Source: Sphingomonas gilva
GTDB lineage: Bacteria > Pseudomonadota > Alphaproteobacteria > Sphingomonadales > Sphingomonadaceae
Length of the DNA: 64,000 nt
Assembly: GCF_003515075.1 (NCBI RefSeq)
Contig: NZ_QWLV01000002.1
Coordinates: 62,001-126,000 of the forward strand
Direction of reading: 5' to 3'
Positions 1 through 8,022 of the stretch are shown here, one piece after another. How positions within the stretch are numbered: position 1 is the first letter of the stretch; every line of letters begins with the position of its first letter. The notes beneath the pieces are model-generated. The model saw only the letters and a program-made list of their open reading frames with translations, did no database searches and had not been told where the DNA came from. Both the position numbers and the translations under genes were made by a program.

Positions 1-542
1 TCGCCAAGGACGAGGGCAATCGCGCGGACACCACCGCCGAGGGGCTCGCTGCGCTGCAGCCGGTCGTCGGGCCGCAGGGTCACATCACCGCAGGCAACGC
101 CAGCCAGCTTTCGGACGGCGCATCGGCGAGCGTGCTGATGGAAGCCTCGATCGCGGAGAAGAAGGGCCTGGCGCCACTCGGCCGCTATGTCGGCATGGCG
201 GTCGCCGGCACCAAGCCCGACGAGATGGGCATCGGCCCGGTCTTCGCCGTGCCCAAGCTGCTCGAGAAGAACGGGCTTTCAGTGGGTGATATCGGCCTGT
301 GGGAGCTGAACGAGGCCTTCGCGGTGCAGGTGATCTACTGCCGCGACAAGCTGGGCATTCCCGACGAGTTGCTCAACGTCAACGGCGGCGCGATCTCGAT
401 CGGCCATCCCTATGGCATGTCGGGCGCACGCATGACCGGACACGCGCTGATCGAGGGCAAGCGCCGCGGCGCCCGATATGTCGTCGTCACCATGTGCGTC
501 GGCGGCGGCATGGGCGCGGCGGGACTGTTCGAGGTATTGTGA
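1..542 (+). CDS. Acetyl-CoA C-acyltransferase (thiolase), 3' part
   Basis: Only the C-terminal ~179 residues are present; the reading frame is open from base 3 and the 5' end lies before the window. Thiolases exchange acetyl/acyl groups between CoA esters in fatty-acid oxidation or PHA precursor synthesis. The C-terminal thiolase hallmarks are visible: [15 protein letters not shown], the ELNEAFAVQ segment, the active-site His motif [12 protein letters not shown], and the second catalytic Cys in [10 protein letters not shown] close to the end. The sequence after INAG/GHP is of the degradative FadA/acetyl-CoA C-acyltransferase style; exact chain-length preference cannot be read from this part. 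Confidence 0.93.
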   Translation, partial: AKDEGNRADTTAEGLAALQPVVGPQGHITAGNASQLSDGASASVLMEASIAEKKGLAPLGRYVGMAVAGTKPDEMGIGPVFAVPKLLEKNGLSVGDIGLWELNEAFAVQVIYCRDKLGIPDELLNVNGGAISIGHPYGMSGARMTGHALIEGKRRGARYVVVTMCVGGGMGAAGLFEVL

Positions 543-671
543 TATCGAGCTCAGTTTCGCAATAATCAGACACTGATATCGCTACCAACGCACATATTGT
601 GCGATCGTCTGCTTGACGCTATCAGTCGCGCCGACCGTGCCCGTAAAGGCAAGGCGGGGGAGAGAGACGCT

Positions 672-1625
672 ATGGGGGGCGACGCCTTGGGGCTCGTGGC
701 CGATGTCGGTCGCGTATCGGTGCGGTTCGGGCTGACGGGCGGCGGCAAGGGGCTTGCCCCGCGCAACGTGCGCAGCTTCCACACGGGCGAGCATTCGACC
801 TTCACCAGCGCGCTCGTCGCCTATCTGGCCGAACTGCGGCTGGAGGACACGCCGCTTCCCAGCGCGCTGGCGATCGCCGGCGCGGTGAATGGCGACGTCA
901 TCAACCTGACCGGCAGCCGCTGGTACATCTCCCTGTCGGGGGTCGAGGCGGTGCTGCGCACCCGGCCCCGCGCGCTCAACGAATGCGCCGCCAAGGCGTT
1001 GGCGCTGACCGCGCTGCCCCAGTCCGCGATCTCCCCCCTGCCCGGCCCGGCGAGCAAGCCCGTCGCGGAGGGCGGCAACTATCTGGTGGTCAGCATGGGA
1101 ACCGGCCTGGGCGTCGCGGCGCTGATTTCCGAATCGGGTCGTTTCGTGCCGGTGGCGAGCGAGGCGGGGCACATGGCATTCTCCCCCCGCAGCGCAGACG
1201 AGGAGGCCCTTGCGCAGGCGATCGCGGCCAAGGGCCAGTCGGTCAGCGCCGAATCGCTGCTGAGCGCGGGCGGCCTCGTTGCCGCCTATGCGGCGCTCGG
1301 CGCCGGCAAGACAGTGGACAAAGCTGAGGAAGTGACCCGCCGCAATGCCGGCGACGAGACCGCCAGCCGCACGACGGCGATGTTCGTCGAGTATCTGGGC
1401 GCTTATGTCGGCGATCTCGCGCTCGCTTTCACCGCCTGGCAGGGCGTCTACCTCACCGGCCCGATCGCGCGCGCGCTTCAGGCGCAACTGGCCGCGCCCG
1501 CCTTCCGCCGGCGGCTGGAAGACAAGGGGGTTTTCCGCCGCCAGCTGGCGAGCGTGCCGGTCTCGGTCGTCTCCAGCAGCGATCTCGAGCTGATCGGCGC
1601 CGCCGCGGCGCTCAACCGGCGCTGA
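672..1625 (+). CDS. Glucokinase (Glk) family protein with altered motifs
   Basis: A 317-residue protein of the bacterial Glk family, which phosphorylates glucose with ATP in the cytoplasm. I chose ATG 672 because a GGGGGAGAGAG Shine-Dalgarno lies just upstream and the length fits; an upstream in-frame start at 597 would add 25 unlikely residues. Visible family features are VADVGRVSVRF near residues 9-19, SMGTGLGVA, SEAGHMAFSP and VSAESLLSAGG. Compared with E. coli Glk from memory, the phosphate loop GGTN reads GRVS, and the catalytic base Asp100 aligns with Glu104 in LNECAAK, while the Glu157/His160/Glu187 equivalents are kept. It may be a divergent or non-glucose kinase paralogue. It stands alone, 129 bp after the thiolase. 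Confidence 0.75.
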   Translation: MGGDALGLVADVGRVSVRFGLTGGGKGLAPRNVRSFHTGEHSTFTSALVAYLAELRLEDTPLPSALAIAGAVNGDVINLTGSRWYISLSGVEAVLRTRPRALNECAAKALALTALPQSAISPLPGPASKPVAEGGNYLVVSMGTGLGVAALISESGRFVPVASEAGHMAFSPRSADEEALAQAIAAKGQSVSAESLLSAGGLVAAYAALGAGKTVDKAEEVTRRNAGDETASRTTAMFVEYLGAYVGDLALAFTAWQGVYLTGPIARALQAQLAAPAFRRRLEDKGVFRRQLASVPVSVVSSSDLELIGAAAALNRR

Positions 1626-1681
1626 TCGACGGAAACTCTCGCCGCGCCAGCCGTTCTCTCCGCAACCCCAGCAACGGAGAA

Positions 1682-2170
1682 ATGGACATGCAGGCTCAGC
1701 AGGAACAGGACGCCGAAGTCCGCGCGCGGATGTGGAAGGAAATGGGCAAGAGCCCCTTCGTGATGATCGGCCTGATCGGCAGCCACGATCACCGCGAGCC
1801 GATGACTGCGCAACTGGACGAAGACGCGCGCGGCCAATTCTGGTTCTATTGCAACCGCGACAATCGCGTCGCCAGGGGCGGCGAGGCGATGGCGCAGTTC
1901 GTCTCCAAGGGGCACGAGATCTTCGCCTGCATCCACGGCACGTTGACCGAGGAGACCAGCGAGGCGATCAAGGACAAATATTGGTCCAACATCACCGAAG
2001 CCTGGTTCGATGGCGGGCGCGACGATCCCAATCTGATGATGCTGCGCTTCGACCTGAAGGACGCGGAGATCTGGGAAGGTGACCAGTCGCTCAAGGGCAA
2101 GTTCAAGATGCTCACCGGCCAGACGATCGATCCCGACGAGGCCGGGCGACATGCCGAGGTGACGCTCTGA
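1682..2170 (+). CDS. Pyridoxamine 5'-phosphate oxidase family / general stress protein
   Basis: A 162-residue protein resembling the general-stress-protein-26 branch of the PNPOx-like split-barrel flavin-binding family. The barrel region includes SPFVMIGLI, FWFYCNRDN and FVSKGHEIFACIHGTL, followed by a helical acidic tail. The start is ATG 1682 behind GGAGA; a second ATG sits two codons on. Family members bind FMN/FAD or deazaflavin, but no substrate is implied by the sequence. It is read in the same direction as the Glk-like gene (56 bp gap) and DUF1232 gene (41 bp gap). Confidence 0.8.
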   Translation: MDMQAQQEQDAEVRARMWKEMGKSPFVMIGLIGSHDHREPMTAQLDEDARGQFWFYCNRDNRVARGGEAMAQFVSKGHEIFACIHGTLTEETSEAIKDKYWSNITEAWFDGGRDDPNLMMLRFDLKDAEIWEGDQSLKGKFKMLTGQTIDPDEAGRHAEVTL

Positions 2171-2211
2171 CGCCGGTTGACGCCGGCCGGCGGGCGGAGG
2201 ATGGCCGTGAC

Positions 2212-2580
2212 ATGGCCCCTACCCTCACCCACCGGCTGCGCGTCGAGGCGCAAGCCGTCTGGCTGGCGATCCGCGATCCGGCTACGCCCTGGTCCGCGCG
2301 CATCGTCGGCCTGCTCGTAGCCGCCTATGCGCTGTCGCCGATCGATCTGATCCCGGATTTCATCCCCGTGCTGGGGCTGATCGACGATGCCGTCATCATC
2401 CCCGCCGGCCTATGGCTGTTTCGCCGCATGATCCCCGAAGCCCAGTACGCCCGCCACCGGGCGGCCGCTGAAGCGGCGAGCGAACGGCCCACTTCGAAAC
2501 TGGGCTTGGCGATGATGATCGCGCTGTGGATCGCGGCGGCGTGGCTGATGTGGTGGACGGTGCGGGTGAACTGGGATTGA
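2212..2580 (+). CDS. DUF1232 (YkvA-type) membrane protein
   Basis: A 122-residue protein. The central segment YALSPIDLIPDFIPVLGLID is the diagnostic DUF1232 motif, found in small membrane proteins of unknown function. A hydrophobic stretch covers roughly residues 28-70 and a second one lies near the C-terminus (LAMMIALWIAAAWLMWW), so two or three membrane passes are likely. ATG 2212 follows the preceding stop by 41 bases. No enzymatic residues are apparent. Confidence 0.85.
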   Translation: MAPTLTHRLRVEAQAVWLAIRDPATPWSARIVGLLVAAYALSPIDLIPDFIPVLGLIDDAVIIPAGLWLFRRMIPEAQYARHRAAAEAASERPTSKLGLAMMIALWIAAAWLMWWTVRVNWD

Positions 2581-2582
2581 TG

Positions 2583-2921
2583 CTACTCGGTTCGTCCGGC
2601 GCGCTTCATGTTCACCTCATTCCGGAGGACCTCCAGGCGCGTCCTGAGCTCGGCCTTTTCGGAGTCCGACAGGCCGTCACGCGCATAGCGTTCTTCCAGC
2701 GTGCGGATCATGGCTTCCTCGCGCCGCAGCGCCTTGGCCTCGTCTCGCGACAGCTGGGCATGGCGGCGGCCATCACCGATGCCGTCATTGATCTGGCCAA
2801 GCTGGCGGCCGAGGCTCGAACCGGCGGGCAGCGAGCTGGGGCTGCCACCGCCTGAAATCTGGGCCGAGGCGGGCGAGTTCAGCATCGCCGCAGCAAGGAT
2901 CGAAATCGCAACCGTGCGCAT
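2583..2921 (-). CDS. Small exported protein, function unknown
   Basis: A 112-residue product starting at an ATG behind GGGAGCTGG. Residues 1-20 (MRTVAISILAAAMLNSPASA) form a clear Sec signal peptide with an AXA cleavage site. The mature part is a glycine/serine-rich linker followed by a charged, probably helical segment with many Glu/Arg/Lys (EAKALRREEAMIRTLEERYA). I recognise no family. It begins only 17 bases after the stop of phaZ, so the two are probably co-transcribed, although an exported protein would not meet a cytoplasmic depolymerase. Confidence 0.75.
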   Translation of the reverse strand: MRTVAISILAAAMLNSPASAQISGGGSPSSLPAGSSLGRQLGQINDGIGDGRRHAQLSRDEAKALRREEAMIRTLEERYARDGLSDSEKAELRTRLEVLRNEVNMKRAGRTE

Positions 2922-2938
2922 GACCAGCTCCCGTCGAC

Positions 2939-4159
2939 TCACCTTTCGTGCGCGGTGATCCATTCCTCCAGCACCGGCGCGATCTTCGTCCGCCACCTGC
3001 TGCCGTTGAAGATGCCGTAATGCCCCGCCCCCTTGGCGAGGTGGTATTTCTTCATCTTCGCGGGCAGGTTGGTCGCGATGGTCAGCCCCGCCTTGGTCTG
3101 GCCGATGCCCGAAATATCGTCGCGCTCTCCCTCGATCGCCAACAGCGCCGTTTTGGTGATCGCCGCCGGATCGACGCGGCGGCCGCGGTGCGTCATCTTG
3201 CCTTCCGGCAGCGCATGGGTCTGGAACACCACCTCGACCGTCTGCAGGTAGAATTCCGCGGTCATGTCGCACACCGCGCGATACTCGTCGTAGAAATCCT
3301 TGGTCGCCTCGGCACTGTCGCCGTCGCCGGTGACGAGATGCTTGAACATCTCCCAGTGCGAGATCATGTGGTTGCCCAGGTTCATCGACATGAAGCCGGC
3401 AAGCTGGAGGAAGCCCGGATAGACCTTCCGTCCCGCCCCGGGATACATCATCGGCACGGTGACGATCGCGTTCTGCTCGAACCAGCTGTGCGGCCGCTGC
3501 GTCGCCAGCGTGTTCACCGCGGTCGGCGCTTCGCGCGTGTCGACGGGTCCGCCCATCATCGTCAGCGTGCGCGGGGTCGCGGGATGATCGTCGGCGTTCA
3601 TCAGCGCCACCGCCGCGTAACAGGGCACAGACGGCTGGCACACCGCCAGCATGTGCGCGCCGGGACCGACCGTCTCCAGGAACTCGATCACATAGTCGAT
3701 ATAATCGTCGAGGTCGAAACGGCCTTCGGAAAGCGGCACGTTGCGCGCATCTCGCCAGTCGGTGATGTAGACATCGGCGAAGGGCAGCATCCGCTCCACC
3801 GTGCCGCGCAGCAGCGTGGCGAAATGGCCGGACATGGGGGCTACGATCAGCAGGCGCGGCCCGCCCCTCACCCCTTCGCGCTTGAAATGCTTCAATTGGC
3901 CGAACGGCTTTTGCAACACGATCTCCTCGCTCACCGCGATCTGGCGGCCGCCGATGGTGGTGAAGCCGAGCCCGAAAGCCGGCTTGCCGCGCGGGGCCGC
4001 GGCATGGGCGAACACGTCAAGCGCCGATGCGATGATCGTCCCGCCGCCGAAATAGGCGAAGGGATTGGCCGGGTTCTGGAGCAGTCCTACGCCGATATTG
4101 GCCATCGCGCTCGCCCCCGCGAGCATCGAGCGCTGCATTTCATAGGCATTGTAAAGCAT
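2939..4159 (-). CDS. phaZ: Intracellular polyhydroxyalkanoate depolymerase PhaZ
   Basis: A 406-residue intracellular PHB/PHA depolymerase that mobilises stored polyester from cytoplasmic granules. The N-terminus MLYNAYEMQRSMLAGASA is typical of this family. The nucleophile position is Cys174 in AVCQPSVP, as in the Cys-type PhaZ1 enzymes rather than the usual serine lipase box. A C-terminal Asp/His pair (DDISGIGQ and the GHYGIFNG motif) completes the alpha/beta-hydrolase triad. It is divergent from the ABC exporter gene; the 134-bp gap between them should hold both promoters. A small exported protein gene follows closely. Confidence 0.95.
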   Translation of the reverse strand: MLYNAYEMQRSMLAGASAMANIGVGLLQNPANPFAYFGGGTIIASALDVFAHAAAPRGKPAFGLGFTTIGGRQIAVSEEIVLQKPFGQLKHFKREGVRGGPRLLIVAPMSGHFATLLRGTVERMLPFADVYITDWRDARNVPLSEGRFDLDDYIDYVIEFLETVGPGAHMLAVCQPSVPCYAAVALMNADDHPATPRTLTMMGGPVDTREAPTAVNTLATQRPHSWFEQNAIVTVPMMYPGAGRKVYPGFLQLAGFMSMNLGNHMISHWEMFKHLVTGDGDSAEATKDFYDEYRAVCDMTAEFYLQTVEVVFQTHALPEGKMTHRGRRVDPAAITKTALLAIEGERDDISGIGQTKAGLTIATNLPAKMKKYHLAKGAGHYGIFNGSRWRTKIAPVLEEWITAHER

Positions 4160-4293
4160 TCAAATTCCTAATGGCGGCATGCCCCTGATACCGGTTTCAC
4201 ATACTCTAGTCTCGAATCGTCAGCTTGTGCAACGCACCATCGATGCCATCGGTCGCATTGAGGGATGGTGAAGACCCTGCTAGGCGCGCGTTC

Positions 4294-6063
4294 ATGGCAG
4301 AATCCGCCGCCCCGCCGTCACGCAAGCTCGGCAATCTTCGCATGGTCTGGCGCTTCGCCATCCGCTATCCGGGGCGCATCGCCGCGGCCGGGCTGGCGCT
4401 GCTGGTCGCCGCCGCGGCGACGCTGGCCATCCCCAACGGCGTCAGGCTGGTGATCGATCGCGGTTTTGCCGGCGAAGACGGCGATATCAGCCGCTGGTTC
4501 CACTATCTGCTGCTGATCGTCGTCGTGCTGGCGATCGCGACCGCGCTGCGCTTCTACTTCGTCTCCTGGCTGGGCGAGCGGGTGGTGGCGGATGTCCGCG
4601 CCGCGGTGCAGGCCAATCTGCTGCGCCTCAGCCCCTCCTATTTCGAGGAGAATCGGCCCGGTGAGATCGCCAGCCGGCTGACCGCCGACACATCGGTGAT
4701 CGAGCAGGTGGTAGGCTCGACCATGTCGATCGCGCTGCGCAACGTCGTCATGGGCGTGGGCGGCGTGATCTACTTGTTCGCGCTCGCGCCCGGTCTCGCT
4801 GCGCGGCTGCTGATCGGCATTCCGCTGGTCATCGTGCCGATCGTCGTGATCGGCCGCAAGCTGCGCGACATGGGCCGGCAGAGCCAGGATCGCATCGCCG
4901 ATGTCGGCGCGATGGTGGACGAGGTGCTGGGTGCGATGAAGGTCGTCCAGGCGTTCGGCCAGGAGGGACGCGAGACGCGCCGCTTCGCCGATGCGGTCGG
5001 CAGCGCCTTCGTCACCGCGCGGCGGCGGATCCGGCTGCGGGCGATGATGACTGGGGTGGTCATCACGCTGATCTTCAGCGCGATCACCTTCGTCATGTGG
5101 GAAGGCGCGCTGCAGGTGTCGCAGGGCGACCTGTCGGGCGGCACGATCGGCGCGTTCCTGTTGACGGGGGCGCTGGTCGCAGGTGCGTTCGGCGCGCTAA
5201 CCGAGGTCTATTCGGACCTGCTGCGCGGTGCGGGCGCTGCCGGGCGGCTGGCCGAACTGCTCGCCGAGCAGCCCGGCATCGCCGCGCCGGCCAATCCGGT
5301 TCCCCTCTCCCAGCCGCCGCTCGGCCGCGTCAGCTTCGATCATGTCGCCTTCCGCTACCCGACGCGGCCCGAGGTCTCCGCGCTGGTCGATTTCAGCCTG
5401 GAGGTCGCGCCGGGCGAGACCGTCGCGGTGGTCGGCCCATCGGGCGCGGGCAAGTCGACCTTGTTCCAGCTCGTCCAGCGCTTCTACGATCCGCAGGCAG
5501 GCGTGGTCAGCGTCGATGGCGTGCCGCTGCGCGACGCCGATCCCGCCGAGGTGCGCGCGCGCATCGCGATGGTCCCTCAGGAGACGGTGATCTTCGCCGC
5601 GTCAGCACGCGACAATCTGCGCTACGGCGAATGGGACGCGAGCGATGATCGGCTGTGGGACGCCGCGGAGGCGGCCAACGCCGCCGAGTTCCTGAGGAAG
5701 CTGCCCCAAGGGCTCGACACCTTCATGGGCGAAGGCGGCGCGCGGCTGTCGGGGGGGCAGCGGCAGCGACTTGCGATTGCCCGTGCGCTTTTGCGCGACG
5801 CGCCGATCCTGCTGCTCGACGAGGCGACCAGCGCATTGGACGCCGAGAGCGAGCGGCTGGTGCAGGCGGCGCTCGAGCGGCTGATGGAGGGCCGCACCAC
5901 GATCGTTATCGCCCACCGGCTGGCGACGGTGCGCGCCGCCGGACGCATCATCGTGATGGACGAGGGCCGCATCGTCGAACAGGGCGACCACGCCAGCCTG
6001 AGCGCCGCGGGAGGGCTCTACGCCCGGCTGGCGCAACTGCAGTTCGGCGCGGAGGCGGCGTAG
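4294..6063 (+). CDS. ABC exporter, fused membrane and ATPase domains
   Basis: A half-transporter of about 589 residues in the MsbA/LmrA-like group; it would act as a dimer in the inner membrane. The first ~320 residues carry six membrane helices, followed by a nucleotide-binding domain with Walker A GPSGAGKST, Q-loop MVPQE, signature LSGGQRQRLAIARAL, Walker B ILLLDEATSALD and switch IAHR. I chose ATG 4294; in-frame TTG 4225 and ATG 4243 would extend it by 17-23 residues. Substrate is not predictable; lipid, drug or peptide export are all possible. Confidence 0.9.
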   Translation: MAESAAPPSRKLGNLRMVWRFAIRYPGRIAAAGLALLVAAAATLAIPNGVRLVIDRGFAGEDGDISRWFHYLLLIVVVLAIATALRFYFVSWLGERVVADVRAAVQANLLRLSPSYFEENRPGEIASRLTADTSVIEQVVGSTMSIALRNVVMGVGGVIYLFALAPGLAARLLIGIPLVIVPIVVIGRKLRDMGRQSQDRIADVGAMVDEVLGAMKVVQAFGQEGRETRRFADAVGSAFVTARRRIRLRAMMTGVVITLIFSAITFVMWEGALQVSQGDLSGGTIGAFLLTGALVAGAFGALTEVYSDLLRGAGAAGRLAELLAEQPGIAAPANPVPLSQPPLGRVSFDHVAFRYPTRPEVSALVDFSLEVAPGETVAVVGPSGAGKSTLFQLVQRFYDPQAGVVSVDGVPLRDADPAEVRARIAMVPQETVIFAASARDNLRYGEWDASDDRLWDAAEAANAAEFLRKLPQGLDTFMGEGGARLSGGQRQRLAIARALLRDAPILLLDEATSALDAESERLVQAALERLMEGRTTIVIAHRLATVRAAGRIIVMDEGRIVEQGDHASLSAAGGLYARLAQLQFGAEAA

Positions 6064-6072
6064 GTCTCACAT

Positions 6073-6165
6073 CCGTCATGCCGGACTTGTTCCGGCATCC
6101 ATCGTGCCCCAAGCTACGCTCTCGCAAATGGCGAGATGGACCCCGGAACGAGTCCGGGGTGACGG
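6073..6165. repeat. Palindromic repeat family A, copy 1
   Basis: Two imperfect palindromic arms: CCGTCATGCCGGACTTGTTC at the left and a right arm ending GTCCGGGGTGACGG, separated by a variable ~35-bp middle. Same layout as the copies at 7334, 12964 and 42675. It fills the gap between the ABC exporter and the next gene and could form a strong hairpin in RNA. Confidence 0.85.
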
Positions 6166-6175
6166 AGGATGACCA

Positions 6176-7330
6176 GTGAGCGATTTCGACATCATCGTCT
6201 ACGGCGCGACCGGCTTCACCGGGCGCCTCGTCGCCGAGTATCTCGCGCGATCGGGCGCGACCAACTGGGCGATGGGCGGGCGCTCCCTCTCCAAATTGCA
6301 GGAGGTGCGCGCGTCTGTCGGCGCGCCGGCCGGGACTCCGCTGATCACCGCCAACGCCGACGATCCCGCCAGCCTCAGGGCGATGGTCGAGCGGGCAAAG
6401 GTCGTCATCTCCACGGTCGGCCCCTACCAGCTCTACGGCAGCGATCTCGTCGCCGCCTGCGCCGCGTCGGGCACGGCCTATGTCGATCTGTGCGGCGAGC
6501 CCGCCTGGATGCGCGAGATGATCGACGCGCATGAGGGCGCGGCCACCGCATCGGGCGCGCGCATCGTCTTTTCCTGCGGCTTCGATTCGATCCCCTTCGA
6601 TCTCGGCGTGTGGAAGCTCCAGCAGGTCGCGCGCGAGCGCCACGGCAAGCCCGCCGCGCGGGTCAAGGGCCGGGTGATGGCGATGCAGGGCGGCTTTTCC
6701 GGCGGCACCGCGGCGAGCCTCAAGGCGACGATGGCCGCCGCCGCGCGCAACCCTTCGCTGGTCAAGCTGCTGACCGACCCGTTCGCGCTCACCCCCGGCT
6801 TCGACGGCCCCGCCCAGCCGATGGGGATGCTGCCGCATGTCGACGAAAGCGTCGGCAAATGGGTCGCGCCGTTCATCATGGCGCCGATCAACACCAAGAA
6901 CGTCCACCGCACCAACTTCCTGCTCGGCCACGCCTATGGCGAGGACTTCCGCTATGACGAGATGATGGTCACGGGCCTGGGCGAAGTCGGCCGCGCGGCG
7001 GCCGAGGCGCTGCAGAAGTTCAACCCGCTGGCGAGCGACAAGGGCCCCAGGCCCGGCGAAGGCCCGTCGAAGGAGGAGCGCGAGAGCGGCTTCTACGAGG
7101 TCCAGTTCATCGGCGAGGTCGAAGGCGGCGACGAGGTGCGCGTCACCGTCAAGGGCGACCGCGATCCCGGCTACGGATCGACCAGCAAGATGATCGCCGA
7201 AAGCGCGCGCTGCCTGATCGAGGATGTCGAAGGGAACGGCGGCATCTGGACGCCGGGCGGGATCATGGCCGAACCGCTGGTCGGGCGGCTGGAGGCGAAG
7301 GCGGGGCTGAGCTTCGCGGTGCATCCCTAG
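6176..7330 (+). CDS. Saccharopine dehydrogenase-like NAD(P)-dependent reductase
   Basis: A 384-residue protein of the saccharopine dehydrogenase NADP-binding family, close in style to the mycobacterial trans-acting enoyl reductases. The start is GTG 6176, supported by GGAGG 8 bases upstream. The N-terminal Rossmann motif is IIVYGATGFTGRLVAEYL, followed by STVGPYQLYG and the FSCGFDSIPFDLG segment typical of this group. The C-terminal third is a conserved family domain ending with a short hydrophobic tail. The physiological substrate is unknown; lipid or quinone-like acyl substrates are guesses from homologues. Confidence 0.85.
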   Translation: MSDFDIIVYGATGFTGRLVAEYLARSGATNWAMGGRSLSKLQEVRASVGAPAGTPLITANADDPASLRAMVERAKVVISTVGPYQLYGSDLVAACAASGTAYVDLCGEPAWMREMIDAHEGAATASGARIVFSCGFDSIPFDLGVWKLQQVARERHGKPAARVKGRVMAMQGGFSGGTAASLKATMAAAARNPSLVKLLTDPFALTPGFDGPAQPMGMLPHVDESVGKWVAPFIMAPINTKNVHRTNFLLGHAYGEDFRYDEMMVTGLGEVGRAAAEALQKFNPLASDKGPRPGEGPSKEERESGFYEVQFIGEVEGGDEVRVTVKGDRDPGYGSTSKMIAESARCLIEDVEGNGGIWTPGGIMAEPLVGRLEAKAGLSFAVHP

Positions 7331-7333
7331 CCC

Positions 7334-7455
7334 CCGTCACCCCCGATCCTTCGACAGGCTCGGGACAGGCTTGTTCCGGGGGTCGAGCGTGCCGCAAGAA
7401 TAGCCTCTGCGGCGCTTGCGGAGACATGGACCCCGGAACAAGTCCGGGGTGACGG
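7334..7455. repeat. Palindromic repeat family A, copy 2
   Basis: A longer family-A copy: left arm CCGTCACCCC followed by the CCTTCGACAGGCTCGGGACA segment, and right arm ending AGTCCGGGGTGACGG. Together with the two elements after it, it occupies the 362-bp gene-free stretch 7331-7692. Confidence 0.8.
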
Positions 7456-7504
7456 TATCTTTGTGGATCAGGGTTGACGAAGATCTTTATGGATCAGGTC
7501 TCCT

Positions 7505-7600
7505 GTCGCCCCTGCGCAGGCAGGGGCCCATCTCCCCTTCCCGCCGGCGCCGAGGCCCTTGGCTTGTTCGGATGGGCCCCTGCCTTCGCAGGGGCGACGG
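7505..7600. repeat. Palindromic repeat family B, copy 1
   Basis: Arms GTCGCCCCTGCGCAGGCAGG and, in reverse, TGCCTTCGCAGGGGCGACGG, separated by about 45 bp. The middle differs from the loop sequence shared by most other family-B copies. Confidence 0.85.
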
Positions 7601-7608
7601 GGACTGTC

Positions 7609-7694
7609 GGTCCTGATTTCACCCCAGGGCTGATGTTGGTCCTGGTCCGCCCCAAGGATAATGTCGGTCCTGGTTCCGCCCCAGGGCTGATGTC
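7609..7694. repeat. Three tandem ~29-bp imperfect repeats
   Basis: Units at 7609-7637, 7638-7665 and 7666-7694, each beginning GGTCCTG and carrying CCCCAGGG/CCCCAAGG followed by (C)TGATGT or TAATGT. There are no spacers, so it is not a CRISPR array. The last unit touches the stop codon of the small membrane protein gene on the minus strand. Confidence 0.75.
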
Positions 7695-8022
7695 AGTCCT
7701 TGCTTGCCGCCGCCCTCGCACGCCGCCTGAGCCAGACGAAGGCGCCGACCGCGACGGCGCTGGCGAGGCCGACGGCGATGCCGGTGTTGCGGCGGTTCCT
7801 GCCCTCGACCTGATCGAACATCGCGCGATCGAACCAGTAGAGGCCGGGCCCGGTCTCCTCGATCACGCCGAGATGAACGAGGCGGGCGAACTGGCGCTCA
7901 TCGATGCCGCTTGCCGGCTCATAGGCGGTGGCGCGCGATGGACGCGTCGCGTTGGCGTCGGTGAAGTGGCGGATGACGCGGCGGCGCGCACGGGCGACGG
8001 TGGCTTCGGCTTCTTTGGGCAT
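7693..8022 (-). CDS. Small single-pass membrane protein downstream of rnr
   Basis: A 109-residue protein of unrecognised family whose ATG immediately follows the rnr stop codon, so translation is likely coupled. Residues 1-20 are basic, the middle (FARLVHLGVIEETGPGLYWF) resembles a winged-helix-like small domain, and residues 81-98 (GIAVGLASAVAVGAFVWL) form one membrane helix followed by a basic tail. The reading frame has sphingomonad-like codon use. The arrangement suggests a membrane protein produced together with RNase R, but no role can be stated. Confidence 0.7.
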   Translation of the reverse strand: MPKEAEATVARARRRVIRHFTDANATRPSRATAYEPASGIDERQFARLVHLGVIEETGPGLYWFDRAMFDQVEGRNRRNTGIAVGLASAVAVGAFVWLRRRARAAASKD

